Below are positions 26,819 through 34,489 of a stretch of 64,000 nucleotides of DNA, piece after piece. The translations under genes and the position numbers were made by a program. The first letter of the stretch is position 1, and each line of letters begins with the position of its first letter. Under the pieces are notes generated by a model that ran no database searches, had not been told where the DNA came from, and worked only from the letters and a program-made list of their open reading frames with translations. Origin of the DNA: Erysipelothrix urinaevulpis (GTDB lineage Bacteria > Bacillota_I > Bacilli_A > Erysipelotrichales > Erysipelotrichaceae); the NCBI RefSeq assembly GCF_009828835.1, contig NZ_WTTB01000002.1, positions 248,001 through 312,000 on the forward strand, in the 5' to 3' direction.

Positions 26819-27598
26819 TTATTCATAGTTTGTGAAGGCATCATTGTCAATATATCGAATCGATAATTCATTCAATTTGTCTTTCCATTCTTGGGGAAGA
26901 CTATTATCTGTGATGATTGTATCCACTCGATCAAGATTTGCTAAATGGACAAATGACACTTTATCAAATTTAGAGTGATCTGCGACAATTATTTTCTCAG
27001 CGCCACGATTCAAAACAGTCCGATTCAACATCACAATATCCTCATCAATATCTGTAAAACCAGCCTTAATGTCCATCGATTTGGGTGAAATGAAAACCTT
27101 GTCAAAATGATAACGCTCAACTTGTTGAATTGCATTCGGTCCCACAAAACTTCTATTTTGAGACAAATAGTTTCCACCAATTCCTACAAGATCAATTGTT
27201 TTACTACTACTAAGAAAATGAAGAATATCAATTGAATTTGTCACTACAATTAGATTTTCATTAAGAATTGACTCGGCAATACTCAATGAGGTTGTCGATG
27301 AATCTAAAAATATACAGTCACCTGAATTAAGGTTTTTTCGCACTCGTCGGGCAATGATTTCCTTATTTTCCTTGAAGATTGTTCTTAGAACAGTATTGTC
27401 GACATAACTTTGAACTCGATTTGATAAAACAGCACCACCATGAATTTTATCCAAAAAACCCTCTTTTTCTAAATCATTTAAATCACGTCTAATCGTTTCT
27501 TCACTCACATTAAACTGTTTTGATAATTTTGAAACGTGGACTGTCTTTTTCTCTAATAAAATCGACTTTATCATTTCTCTTCTGGTAATTTGTAACAT
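26819..27598 (-). CDS. DeoR-family transcriptional regulator
   Basis: 259-aa sugar-phosphate-responsive regulator. An N-terminal DeoR helix-turn-helix (KTVHVSKLSKQFNVSEETIR, about residues 18-37, then GFLDKIHGGAVL) is followed by the DeoRC effector domain, related to ribose-5-phosphate isomerase (IFLDSSTTSLSIAESI and LVVTNSIDIL). The start is ATG 27598, 7 bases after GGAGG; an upstream in-frame TTG is less likely. It is the last gene of the deoxypentose/methylthioribose operon and probably controls it, sensing a phosphorylated intermediate. The phased repeats at 33767-33817 are candidate binding sites. Confidence 0.9.
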   Translation of the reverse strand: MLQITRREMIKSILLEKKTVHVSKLSKQFNVSEETIRRDLNDLEKEGFLDKIHGGAVLSNRVQSYVDNTVLRTIFKENKEIIARRVRKNLNSGDCIFLDSSTTSLSIAESILNENLIVVTNSIDILHFLSSSKTIDLVGIGGNYLSQNRSFVGPNAIQQVERYHFDKVFISPKSMDIKAGFTDIDEDIVMLNRTVLNRGAEKIIVADHSKFDKVSFVHLANLDRVDTIITDNSLPQEWKDKLNELSIRYIDNDAFTNYE

Positions 27599-27623
27599 GA
27601 ACAATCCTCCTTCTAACTCTTAT

Positions 27624-27629
27624 AGTATA
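27624..27629 (-). promoter_or_regulatory. Possible own -10 of the deoR gene
   Basis: Minus-strand TGC TATACT extended -10 in the 62-bp gap between the isomerase and regulator genes. The -35 is poor (TTCATC, 17 bases upstream). It would give some regulator independent of the operon promoter. Confidence 0.45.
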
Positions 27630-27660
27630 GCATTAATACAGTAGAAGATGAATGCTCCTC

Positions 27661-28701
27661 CTATTTGAAATAACTATCTAAATCAAAGGGTGAAAATATT
27701 CCTTTTTCAGTAATCACACCGCTACAAAATTGTGGAGGCGTAATATCGAATGCTGGATAGTATGCTTTCACACCATCCATTGTAGCTTTTTTACCTAAAT
27801 GAGTCAGTACATCGTTATGATCTCTTTCTTCAATTTCAATGGTTTCAAGATCTTTATGGATGGTACTTGGGGCTCCCGTAACATAATAAGGGATGCCATG
27901 ATAATGTGCTAAGACAGCAATTTGAAATGTTCCAACTTTATTAATAACATGACCATCTTGAGTTATCATATCAGATGCAGATGTAAATAAATCAACCTTC
28001 TTTTCTTTCATAATATAACCTGGCATATTATCGGTAATGACATGAACATCAAATCCCATATCATTGATTACACTTGCTGTTAATCGAGCACCTTGTAAAT
28101 AAGGTCGTGTTTCAGGTGTTATAAATTTAACATCTTCTTTTCCTTGTAACTTCAAATGTCGACATAACATCCCCACAATCGTTTCTGCAAAACATTGGGT
28201 CATAACTGTTCCGCCTTTAGGAACCTTCGTTGCTAATTGCTCTCCCATTTTCTCAATCCTGGAATAGCGACCACTTACTTCTTCAATCGCGTATTCTTTA
28301 ACAAGTTCAATTAGAGCATCATGATTGTGCCAGTCATTTTCAATTACTTTTGCATATGATTGGTCAACAATATTTTTCATCCTGCTTGATGTTGTTGGAC
28401 GGGCATTCGCAATTGCATCTGCTGCTTCACGCATAAAAGCAATGGTTTCTTTTTTATCTAAGTTTTTTATTTTACATTCATGCGCAGCAAGGACCATTCC
28501 CATCGATGCAGCAAGATAGGGTCCACCACTTTGTGTTACCATGTCTTGAATCGCTTTCACCACATCATGATGAGTATGACAAACAACATATTCAGTTTCC
28601 ATCGGATAAATTCTTCGATCTAAAATTCGAACGACACCATCTTCAAACCACGCAACATTTTCGAACTGCAAAATAAAAGCTAAATCTTTATCAACTCTCA
28701 T
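27661..28701 (-). CDS. mtnA: MtnA/DrdI-type aldose-ketose isomerase (eIF2B family)
   Basis: 346-aa member of the eIF2B/MtnA isomerase family, which turns 5-methylthioribose-1-phosphate (or 5-deoxyribose-1-phosphate) into the ribulose-1-phosphate. The catalytic Cys lies in TVMTQCFAET and the Asp in FTSASDMI; the C-terminal region has NKVGTFQIAVLAHYHGIPYY and FDITPP as in MtnA. The N-terminus differs from classical MtnA. The gene follows mtnK after 2 bases, and an aldolase gene lies upstream in the operon. The absence of mtnB/mtnW/mtnD favours the short aldolase route over full methionine salvage. Exact substrate (deoxyribose or methylthioribose form) is undecided. Confidence 0.85.
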   Translation of the reverse strand: MRVDKDLAFILQFENVAWFEDGVVRILDRRIYPMETEYVVCHTHHDVVKAIQDMVTQSGGPYLAASMGMVLAAHECKIKNLDKKETIAFMREAADAIANARPTTSSRMKNIVDQSYAKVIENDWHNHDALIELVKEYAIEEVSGRYSRIEKMGEQLATKVPKGGTVMTQCFAETIVGMLCRHLKLQGKEDVKFITPETRPYLQGARLTASVINDMGFDVHVITDNMPGYIMKEKKVDLFTSASDMITQDGHVINKVGTFQIAVLAHYHGIPYYVTGAPSTIHKDLETIEIEERDHNDVLTHLGKKATMDGVKAYYPAFDITPPQFCSGVITEKGIFSPFDLDSYFK

Positions 28702-28703
28702 CT

Positions 28704-29900
28704 TTACACCTGCACACTTTCATTTATAATTGACGTAAAATCATTACCTACTTGGATTTTATCACGATTTAAGATAAGGTCTTTACCGATTGATAGTATT
28801 GATCGTTCTATCTCAGCAATTTTCTCATGGTCTTGTACTCGATCTAAATCCCAAACCTTAGCAACACCAACAGTTCTTCGAATCATCTCTGTTCCAGCAT
28901 AACCGGCGGTATCACTCATTATTTTTTCTAGATAATAATCTTTAAAGTCACTATTGTTGAACATATAAGTCGTTACATCTTTTTCATATTCATTGTGATA
29001 AATCACAATAAACTCATCGATCATTTCTTTGATTGAATCAAGCAACCATTCTTGATAGTTTTCATGTTCACTCTTATTTTCATATTTAGAAACGACATAC
29101 GAAATTGTTAAACTTGCTATAACATTACCAATGTCATATCCCATCGGTCCATAAAATGAAAACTCTGGGTCAAATACTTTGAAATCATCATGACTTATAA
29201 AAATTGAACCTGAATGGAGATCACCATGAATCATAGACTCCGTGTTATTCATAAATTGATTTTTTAATTTTGCTACTTCTAATTTAAGTTTGTCATTTTT
29301 GTATAGTTCCTTTGTAACGAAATCTTCATTCGATGCATGATAACGATTTAATTTTTGATTATTTAAATAAGGCTCTGTAAAAACTAATCGCTCAGAGATC
29401 TCACACATATCAACATTCACCAAGTGACCTGCCAAATTCTTTTTTTCTTCCTCATCCATCACTAAATCAGTTGTTTTAAATAGTACATCATACAGAAAAC
29501 GACTTAGTTTTTTTGCAAGATGTGGATAGGTTTTATATTCTTTTAATCCTTCACGTAGCACATCAAAACTTGATAAATCTTCCATAATAATACAATTCAT
29601 ATCCGAAGAATAATGATAAACTACCGGTACAGAACCAGGGCTTAATTGGTTTTGTCTTGTTAAAATTTCATATTCTATTTCATTTCGCTTCGTTGATAAC
29701 TCTCGTGTGTCTGAATCTCGAATAAAGCTATTTGCGAATTTAACAATAACCGAATGGTCTTCATCATTCACCCGATAGATATAGTTAACATTGCCATCCC
29801 CCACTTCACTAATCTCAAGTTTGGCGTCCTTAGGGAAAATTGATGTGTTTTCCTCAACTAATTGTAATAATTTTGTTTCTAATTCAATATTTTTACTCAT
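28704..29900 (-). CDS. mtnK: 5-methylthioribose kinase family protein
   Basis: 398-aa kinase with a choline-kinase/APH fold. It phosphorylates the anomeric hydroxyl of methylthioribose, or of 5-deoxyribose in related salvage routes. The N-lobe starts ISEVGDGNVNYIYRV and VIVKFA supplies the ATP Lys. The catalytic loop is MIHGDLHSGSIFI (near 235), and the metal-binding segment is FDPEFSFYGPMGYDIGNV, highly typical of MtnK. Length matches the family. Its ATG overlaps the acetyltransferase stop by 4 bases. In this operon it should feed the isomerase encoded immediately after it. Confidence 0.92.
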   Translation of the reverse strand: MSKNIELETKLLQLVEENTSIFPKDAKLEISEVGDGNVNYIYRVNDEDHSVIVKFANSFIRDSDTRELSTKRNEIEYEILTRQNQLSPGSVPVVYHYSSDMNCIIMEDLSSFDVLREGLKEYKTYPHLAKKLSRFLYDVLFKTTDLVMDEEEKKNLAGHLVNVDMCEISERLVFTEPYLNNQKLNRYHASNEDFVTKELYKNDKLKLEVAKLKNQFMNNTESMIHGDLHSGSIFISHDDFKVFDPEFSFYGPMGYDIGNVIASLTISYVVSKYENKSEHENYQEWLLDSIKEMIDEFIVIYHNEYEKDVTTYMFNNSDFKDYYLEKIMSDTAGYAGTEMIRRTVGVAKVWDLDRVQDHEKIAEIERSILSIGKDLILNRDKIQVGNDFTSIINESVQV

Positions 29901-30400
29901 TTTTCCTCCTTATTTTTAAGCATTAATCCCATATAATAAACGTCTTCATACGTTCCATTCACAATCGTATCTTCTTTAAAGTCACCTTCTATCACAAAAC
30001 CAAGCTTTTTGTATAACTGCACAGCTGGTGTATTAGACTGTAATACTGTTAAATCAAGTTTATGTAAATCAAGCCATTTATCGCCAATTTCAATGATTTC
30101 CTTCATTAGATGATAACCTATTTTCTTACGATAATGATCTGGATGCACTGCGATTGAAATTTGAGCTTTATGTTTTTTTCGAACATTTTTACTCAATCGC
30201 AATTGTGCATAAGCTATAGCTTTACCATCAACAACGGCAAGTGTATTAAACTTGTTTTTTCCCTCAAAGTACGCCTGAGTCTCTGCCTCAGATTCATAAG
30301 GCATCGACAATAAATTAGGGTAGACATCCTTACATGTTCTTACTTTATTGAGATCTTTAGAATATTCATTTGAGTAAGGAACAATTGTGAATTCATTCAT
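29897..30400 (-). CDS. GNAT-family N-acetyltransferase
   Basis: 167-aa acetyltransferase with the acetyl-CoA loop AVHPDHYRKKIGYHLMKE (motif A, about residues 85-102) and the C-terminal NTPAVQLYKKLGFVIEGD (motif B). Substrate unknown. It sits tightly inside the salvage operon, 2 bases after the alcohol dehydrogenase gene and overlapping mtnK by 4, so it probably acts on a compound of the same pathway or on a by-product. Similar proteins act on amino groups of amino acids, sugars or aminoglycosides. Confidence 0.85.
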   Translation of the reverse strand: MNEFTIVPYSNEYSKDLNKVRTCKDVYPNLLSMPYESEAETQAYFEGKNKFNTLAVVDGKAIAYAQLRLSKNVRKKHKAQISIAVHPDHYRKKIGYHLMKEIIEIGDKWLDLHKLDLTVLQSNTPAVQLYKKLGFVIEGDFKEDTIVNGTYEDVYYMGLMLKNKEEK

Positions 30401-30402
30401 AT

Positions 30403-31545
30403 TCAGTACACTCTTTCGTATATCTCAAGTATCTCTTTTTTTGTCGGCTGGATTGGATTTCTTGGTAAATTACCATCCTCCAGTGCTTTATCAGCAAGTA
30501 TATCTAGACCATCTATACTTACACCCAATTCATTTAACGGGGTCTTTGTTTTTACCCTGATAGACAATTCATTCACTTTTTCAATGAGATAAACTGCTTT
30601 TTCTGATGTTGTCATCATTAATCCTGGATATAAGTAATCGGTAATTTCAGCATACTCAGCTTCAACTTTTTTATTATTATAAACCATGACTTCAGGTAGT
30701 AAAATTGCATTGCATAAACCATGCGGAAGATTATAAACGCCACCCAGCGCATGAGCCATCGAATGCACAAGTCCCAACCCAGCATTAGCAAAAGCAATTC
30801 CTGCAAGTGTTTGTGCATAGATCATATTATCTCTTGCTTCAACATTTTTACCATTTTCACAAGCTTCTACCAAGTTTTCAAAAACCAGTTTGATTGCTGA
30901 TAAGGACAACTCTTTTGTTAAACGATATGCACCCACCGATACATAACTTTCAATCGCATGAGTTAGTGCGTCCATTCCCGTTGATGCTGTAATTGATGCT
31001 GGCAAATTAATCATCATATCTGCATCATTAAAGGAGCAATACGGTAAGGCATTGATATCTTTAAAGATAAGCTTTTCTTGTTTATCTGGATCTGATATCA
31101 AATATGCTCGTGATATTTCACTCGCAGTCCCTGCTGTTGTATTCACTAAAAATGTTAAAGGTGCAGGGTGATTCGATTGATTAAATCCTTCATAATCCTT
31201 AATATCGCCACCATTACTTGCTAATATCCCTACTGCTTTTGAACAATCGTTGGGTGAACCACCACCAACTCCAACAATGAAATCACAAGCATAGTCATGA
31301 TAAAGTGCAGTTGCTTCATTGACATTGGTAATGGTTGGATTTGGGTGTACATTATCATAAACAACATATGCAATATTATGATTTTCTAAACTTGTATAAA
31401 CGCCATTTAAGACACCTAATTTGTTTAGATTTTCATCCGTAATAATTAATGCTTTCTTAAGTTTTTTTTCTTTTGCCATTTCACCCAGTAATGAAATACA
31501 TCCTGAACCAAATTTATTAATCGCTGGTAATACAAGTTCTTTCAT
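30403..31545 (-). CDS. Iron-containing alcohol dehydrogenase
   Basis: 380-aa group III dehydrogenase. The NAD-binding loop is in GVGGGSPNDCSKAVGIL (about residue 95), GTASEISRAYLIS follows, and metal ligands lie in GMDALTHAIESYVS and HSMAHALGGVYNLPHG. In the operon it most plausibly reduces the aldehyde released by the aldolase (acetaldehyde from 5-deoxyribulose-1-phosphate, or methylthioacetaldehyde) and so regenerates NAD. The true start is ATG 31545, 4 bases after AGGAGG; an upstream ATG at 31563 lies ahead of that site. Substrate is inferred from context only. Confidence 0.9.
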   Translation of the reverse strand: MKELVLPAINKFGSGCISLLGEMAKEKKLKKALIITDENLNKLGVLNGVYTSLENHNIAYVVYDNVHPNPTITNVNEATALYHDYACDFIVGVGGGSPNDCSKAVGILASNGGDIKDYEGFNQSNHPAPLTFLVNTTAGTASEISRAYLISDPDKQEKLIFKDINALPYCSFNDADMMINLPASITASTGMDALTHAIESYVSVGAYRLTKELSLSAIKLVFENLVEACENGKNVEARDNMIYAQTLAGIAFANAGLGLVHSMAHALGGVYNLPHGLCNAILLPEVMVYNNKKVEAEYAEITDYLYPGLMMTTSEKAVYLIEKVNELSIRVKTKTPLNELGVSIDGLDILADKALEDGNLPRNPIQPTKKEILEIYERVY

Positions 31546-31563
31546 AGTTCCTCCTTGAATCAT

Positions 31564-31586
31564 AAAGGTAGCATTAAGCTACCTTT
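31564..31586 (-). other. Intra-operon hairpin between aldolase and dehydrogenase genes
   Basis: Perfect 9-bp stem AAAGGTAGC/GCTACCTTT (31564-31572 and 31578-31586) overlapping the aldolase stop codon. No T run follows on the minus strand, so it is more likely an mRNA stability or processing element than a strong terminator. Confidence 0.6.
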
Positions 31587-32223
31587 TGTATTTTTCTTTC
31601 ATTTTTTCTTGATCTTTTTCAGAGACAATAACTGGATGACCTACTTGTCGTGCATAGTGATAGATTGTAGCTGCATCTTCAACATAAACAGCACGAATGT
31701 AAGCTTGTTCTACTGTAGAACCTACAGCGACAACACCATGATTTTCCAAAAGACATGCATTTCGCTCTTGCAATGCAGCAACTGCTGATTTTCCTAATGC
31801 ATCAGTCCCAGGTAACGCAAATTTAGCTCGTGGAATATCGCCTCCTAGAAAAGGCAACATTTCAACTAATATTAACGGTATATCCTGATGAACAACTGCA
31901 AAACTTGTCGCTCTTGGGGAATGGGTATGAATGACTGAATTGACATTCTCTAACCCTTTGTAGATTTCCGCATGCATTTGCCATTCTGATGAAGGTTTGT
32001 GAATATCTCGATTATAAAGAATTTCACCATCTAACTTCATCAACACAATATCTTCTGTTTCCATAATTTCATAATCTAAGTTTGACGCAGTAATAGCCAT
32101 AACTTCATGATCTCTATCATAAAAACTTACATTACCACTTGTTCCAGCAACTAAGTTATTACGATATGATTTTTGAGCAATGTCCTTAACACTTTTTTGT
32201 ATACTTCTATAAACTTTTTCCAT
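31579..32223 (-). CDS. Class II aldolase (fuculose-phosphate aldolase family)
   Basis: 214-aa zinc aldolase of the fuculose-phosphate/ribulose-phosphate epimerase family. The phosphate loop is AGTSGNVSF, and the catalytic Glu lies in PSSEWQMHAEIY. Zinc His residues are in VIHTHSPRA, and the third His is in LENHGV. In 5-deoxyribose and methylthioribose shunts such an aldolase (DrdA/Ald2 type) splits the ribulose-1-phosphate into dihydroxyacetone phosphate and an aldehyde. The operon mates (kinase, isomerase, alcohol dehydrogenase) fit that reaction. L-fuculose or L-rhamnulose phosphate would be the alternative, but no isomerase or kinase for those sugars is nearby. Confidence 0.88.
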   Translation of the reverse strand: MEKVYRSIQKSVKDIAQKSYRNNLVAGTSGNVSFYDRDHEVMAITASNLDYEIMETEDIVLMKLDGEILYNRDIHKPSSEWQMHAEIYKGLENVNSVIHTHSPRATSFAVVHQDIPLILVEMLPFLGGDIPRAKFALPGTDALGKSAVAALQERNACLLENHGVVAVGSTVEQAYIRAVYVEDAATIYHYARQVGHPVIVSEKDQEKMKEKYKR

Positions 32224-32243
32224 TACAATCTCCTAACTAAAAC

Positions 32244-33653
32244 CTAATATCCAATAATGACCGCTACCGCCAATAAGATCCAAGACAACACAAACATAAG
32301 TGCTGTTAATTTAAGTGCGAATTTCATCCATTTATCAATAGGTACTCGTGCTATACCAAGCATTGCCATCGTAGCCCCAACTGTAGGGAAGATATAGTTT
32401 GGTATGGTTGCTCCGAATTGGAAAGCAAGCACGGTTGTTTGTTGTGTAACACCAACGATTGTACCAAGTGGTGAAAGAACAGGCATTAATGATACGGCTA
32501 ATCCACTACCTGATGGAATGAAGAAATGAACAATCGCAGTAACGATTGACATCATAATCGCTCCAAAGGTTGGACCAAAATTAGCAAGAGGTGCTGATAA
32601 GGCATTGATGATTGTATCCATGATCATTCCTTGTTCCAACGTAATTTGAATTCCACGTGCAATCCCTAATATTAATGCAACACTAGCTGCAGAACTTACA
32701 CCCTTAATGAACAAATCAATGATTTCATCGGTTGTAAATCCATAAACAAATCCAGCGAGTAGACCACCAATTAAGAAGACTGTCGACATTTCATCTAAAT
32801 ACCATCCAAGCTTACTTGAACCATAAATGATTGCGACAAAAATACCTAATAAAATTACGAGAACTGAAATATGTTTTCCTTCAATCTTGTATTCATGCAA
32901 TTCTTTAGAAAGTCCCAGACCCTCTGTCGATACATCTTTAACCAAACTTTTATCAGGATTCGCTTCAATTCGTTTAGCATAAATTGACACAACTGTTGCT
33001 ACAAGTGCAGTTGCTAAAAATGCTGTCAAGAATCGGAAACCCATACCTGAGAAAATAGGCAATCCGGTTATTTCGTGAGCAGTTCCAACAATGGATGCGT
33101 TAATAGGGCTAAAGTTCCAACCCGCATAACCACCACCCATAATCATCCCTAACCCAACAATTAAATCAAAACCAAGTCCCAGCGCTATACTGACCCCAAT
33201 TAAAGTAAATGGTATCTGTATTTCTGGACCAACAATAATACCAATGGCAGAGAATAGGAATGTAATCACCCAAATGACTGCCGTCTTAGGAATTTTAGAA
33301 GTTTCTACTTTATTAAGCAAAACCCCCATCCCATTTTCTAACGCCCCTGTTTCAGTAATAATACCAAACGCAGCTGTAGAAATCATAATTAAGAAAATAA
33401 TTGAGCTTGCTCCAACCATTCCCTCAGGAATCGATTTAAAAACACCCCAAATACCAACACCACTTTGCTCAACTGTGTGATATGATCCCGGTACAACAAC
33501 AGGTCTTGAAAGCCCCTCAACATCCACTCTTTCAAACTGTCCAGCAGGTAGTACCCATGTTAAGACTGCTGCGATAACTATCATTAAAAACAAAATCACA
33601 TATGTATGCGGGATTTTTTCCCACCATCTTTTTTTATTAACTTTGCTATCCAT
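32244..33653 (-). CDS. YfcC/DcuC-family membrane transporter
   Basis: 469-aa membrane protein with about 12 hydrophobic segments. The start WWEKIPHTYVILFLMIVIAA and the motifs FSAIGIIVGPEIQIPF, GGGYAGWNFSPINASIVG and FFIPSGSGLAVSLMPV place it in the YfcC/C4-dicarboxylate anaerobic carrier family (PF03606). Members move di-acids or amino acids, often by exchange; substrate here is unknown. As first gene of the salvage operon, it may import the pentose or export an end product. It has AGGAGG 6 bases before its ATG and follows the main operon promoter. Confidence 0.85.
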   Translation of the reverse strand: MDSKVNKKRWWEKIPHTYVILFLMIVIAAVLTWVLPAGQFERVDVEGLSRPVVVPGSYHTVEQSGVGIWGVFKSIPEGMVGASSIIFLIMISTAAFGIITETGALENGMGVLLNKVETSKIPKTAVIWVITFLFSAIGIIVGPEIQIPFTLIGVSIALGLGFDLIVGLGMIMGGGYAGWNFSPINASIVGTAHEITGLPIFSGMGFRFLTAFLATALVATVVSIYAKRIEANPDKSLVKDVSTEGLGLSKELHEYKIEGKHISVLVILLGIFVAIIYGSSKLGWYLDEMSTVFLIGGLLAGFVYGFTTDEIIDLFIKGVSSAASVALILGIARGIQITLEQGMIMDTIINALSAPLANFGPTFGAIMMSIVTAIVHFFIPSGSGLAVSLMPVLSPLGTIVGVTQQTTVLAFQFGATIPNYIFPTVGATMAMLGIARVPIDKWMKFALKLTALMFVLSWILLAVAVIIGY

Positions 33654-33731
33654 TATATTCCTCCTTATATTTTAATAGCTATACAAAACACAAGCAAATA
33701 TTCTTAAACTATGATTTCTCCTTTCGACTAT

Positions 33732-33760
33732 AATATAGCACAAGTGTAAAGCGCTTACAA
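33732..33760 (-). promoter_or_regulatory. Main promoter of the salvage operon
   Basis: Minus-strand TTGTAA (33755-33760), 17-base spacer ending in TGC, and TATATT (33732-33737). The expected start is about 70 bases before the transporter ATG. Confidence 0.75.
33745..33759. promoter_or_regulatory. cre-like palindrome over the salvage operon promoter
   Basis: TGTAAAGCGCTTACA, a palindrome around GCGC, resembles a CcpA catabolite-responsive element with two mismatches at one end. It overlaps the -35 and the spacer, where binding would block RNA polymerase. Confidence 0.6.
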
Positions 33761-33766
33761 TGGTTA

Positions 33767-33817
33767 TTTGTTGTTTTCTGTTGGTTATTGCAGGATATAT
33801 GTTGTTTTATGTTGTTT
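33767..33817. repeat. Four phased 10-bp direct repeats, likely DeoR-family operator
   Basis: TATGTTGTTT occurs twice in tandem, exactly, at 33798-33817. A related pair, TTTGTTGTTT and TCTGTTGGTT, lies at 33767-33786. Unit starts are spaced 10, 21 and 10 bases, so all lie on one helix face. The array sits directly upstream of the salvage operon -35 box. DeoR-type regulators often bind such short A/T-rich repeats containing CAACA, and one is encoded in the operon. Confidence 0.65.
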
Positions 33818-33904
33818 ACTGCGGCTATATTGTGTGGAAATAAGAGTTTTTCATGAAGTTTACTCGAGGTGTTTTAAAAAAAATGGATCGATTGTACAGA
33901 AAAA

Positions 33905-33943
33905 CCATAAGAATCTCTCATCTTTAATGTGATATTCTTATGG
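33905..33943. repeat. 10-bp inverted repeat in the gap before the GyrI-like gene
   Basis: CCATAAGAAT (33905-33914) and ATTCTTATGG (33934-33943), a perfect inverted repeat with a 19-base centre. Neither strand has a clear T run beside it. The 357-base gap 33654-34010 otherwise holds the promoter, the operators and the terminator listed separately; no gene is evident in it. Confidence 0.5.
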
Positions 33944-33975
33944 CAATGAATGACTTGTTTTCAATTATATTTTAG

Positions 33976-34002
33976 ATAAAAAAAAGAAGCCGAAGCTTCT
34001 TT
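33976..34002 (-). terminator. Terminator of the GyrI-like gene
   Basis: Perfect 8-bp stem AAAGAAGC/GCTTCTTT with a CGAA loop (33983-34002), followed by a T run on the minus strand. Confidence 0.88.
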
Positions 34003-34010
34003 AACATTAT

Positions 34011-34457
34011 TTAATCTTCTGACGGTTTGTAAGGACAGTCGTAAACATAAATATCTTCACTGCTTAGAACTCTTCTCAAGTTCCCATCAGCTTCATATCC
34101 ATTATCATGCAACCATTCCGCAATCCCTGTGTGGATATCCATAAATTCATCCGCTTTAATACGAATCATGAGAGGTTCCTCATCAAATTGTTTGAATTTA
34201 ATAATATTTGTATCAACACCTGGATTTACAACCGCAACAGCAAGCTCTACATCGATCAATTCAATTTTCGATGATTTTTCTTCTGCCATAGTAAAATTGT
34301 ATTCAGGATTTTGTATTTCAACCCCCATTTGTTGTAACTCTTTTGTTAACGTCTTTAAAGCACGCTCATAAAGATCAACTGAATATTCAGGGATTGTCAT
34401 TTTCATTGTTGCTGCCCAAAACGTGGGCAGTGGGTTTTCCTCAATTTTATACGCCAT
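34011..34457 (-). CDS. GyrI-like/effector-binding domain protein
   Basis: 148-aa single-domain protein resembling the SOUL/GyrI-like small-molecule-binding fold found at the end of AraC and MerR regulators. The pattern is an initial beta strand with AATMKMTIPEYSVDLYERAL, a central IELIDVELAVAV strand, and a C-terminal helix IAEWLHDNGYEADGN followed by YVYDCPYKP. No DNA-binding domain is attached. It lies 32 bases downstream of rseP and may be cotranscribed. Function unknown; ligand binding is a family-level guess. Confidence 0.65.
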   Translation of the reverse strand: MAYKIEENPLPTFWAATMKMTIPEYSVDLYERALKTLTKELQQMGVEIQNPEYNFTMAEEKSSKIELIDVELAVAVVNPGVDTNIIKFKQFDEEPLMIRIKADEFMDIHTGIAEWLHDNGYEADGNLRRVLSSEDIYVYDCPYKPSED

Positions 34458-34489
34458 ATTTTACTCCTTTTAAACTATTATACCATATT

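Noticed and set aside
27661-29900. Complete methionine salvage pathway
   Set aside because: Only kinase and isomerase types are present; the dehydratase, enolase/phosphatase and dioxygenase genes are absent, and an aldolase and alcohol dehydrogenase are there instead.
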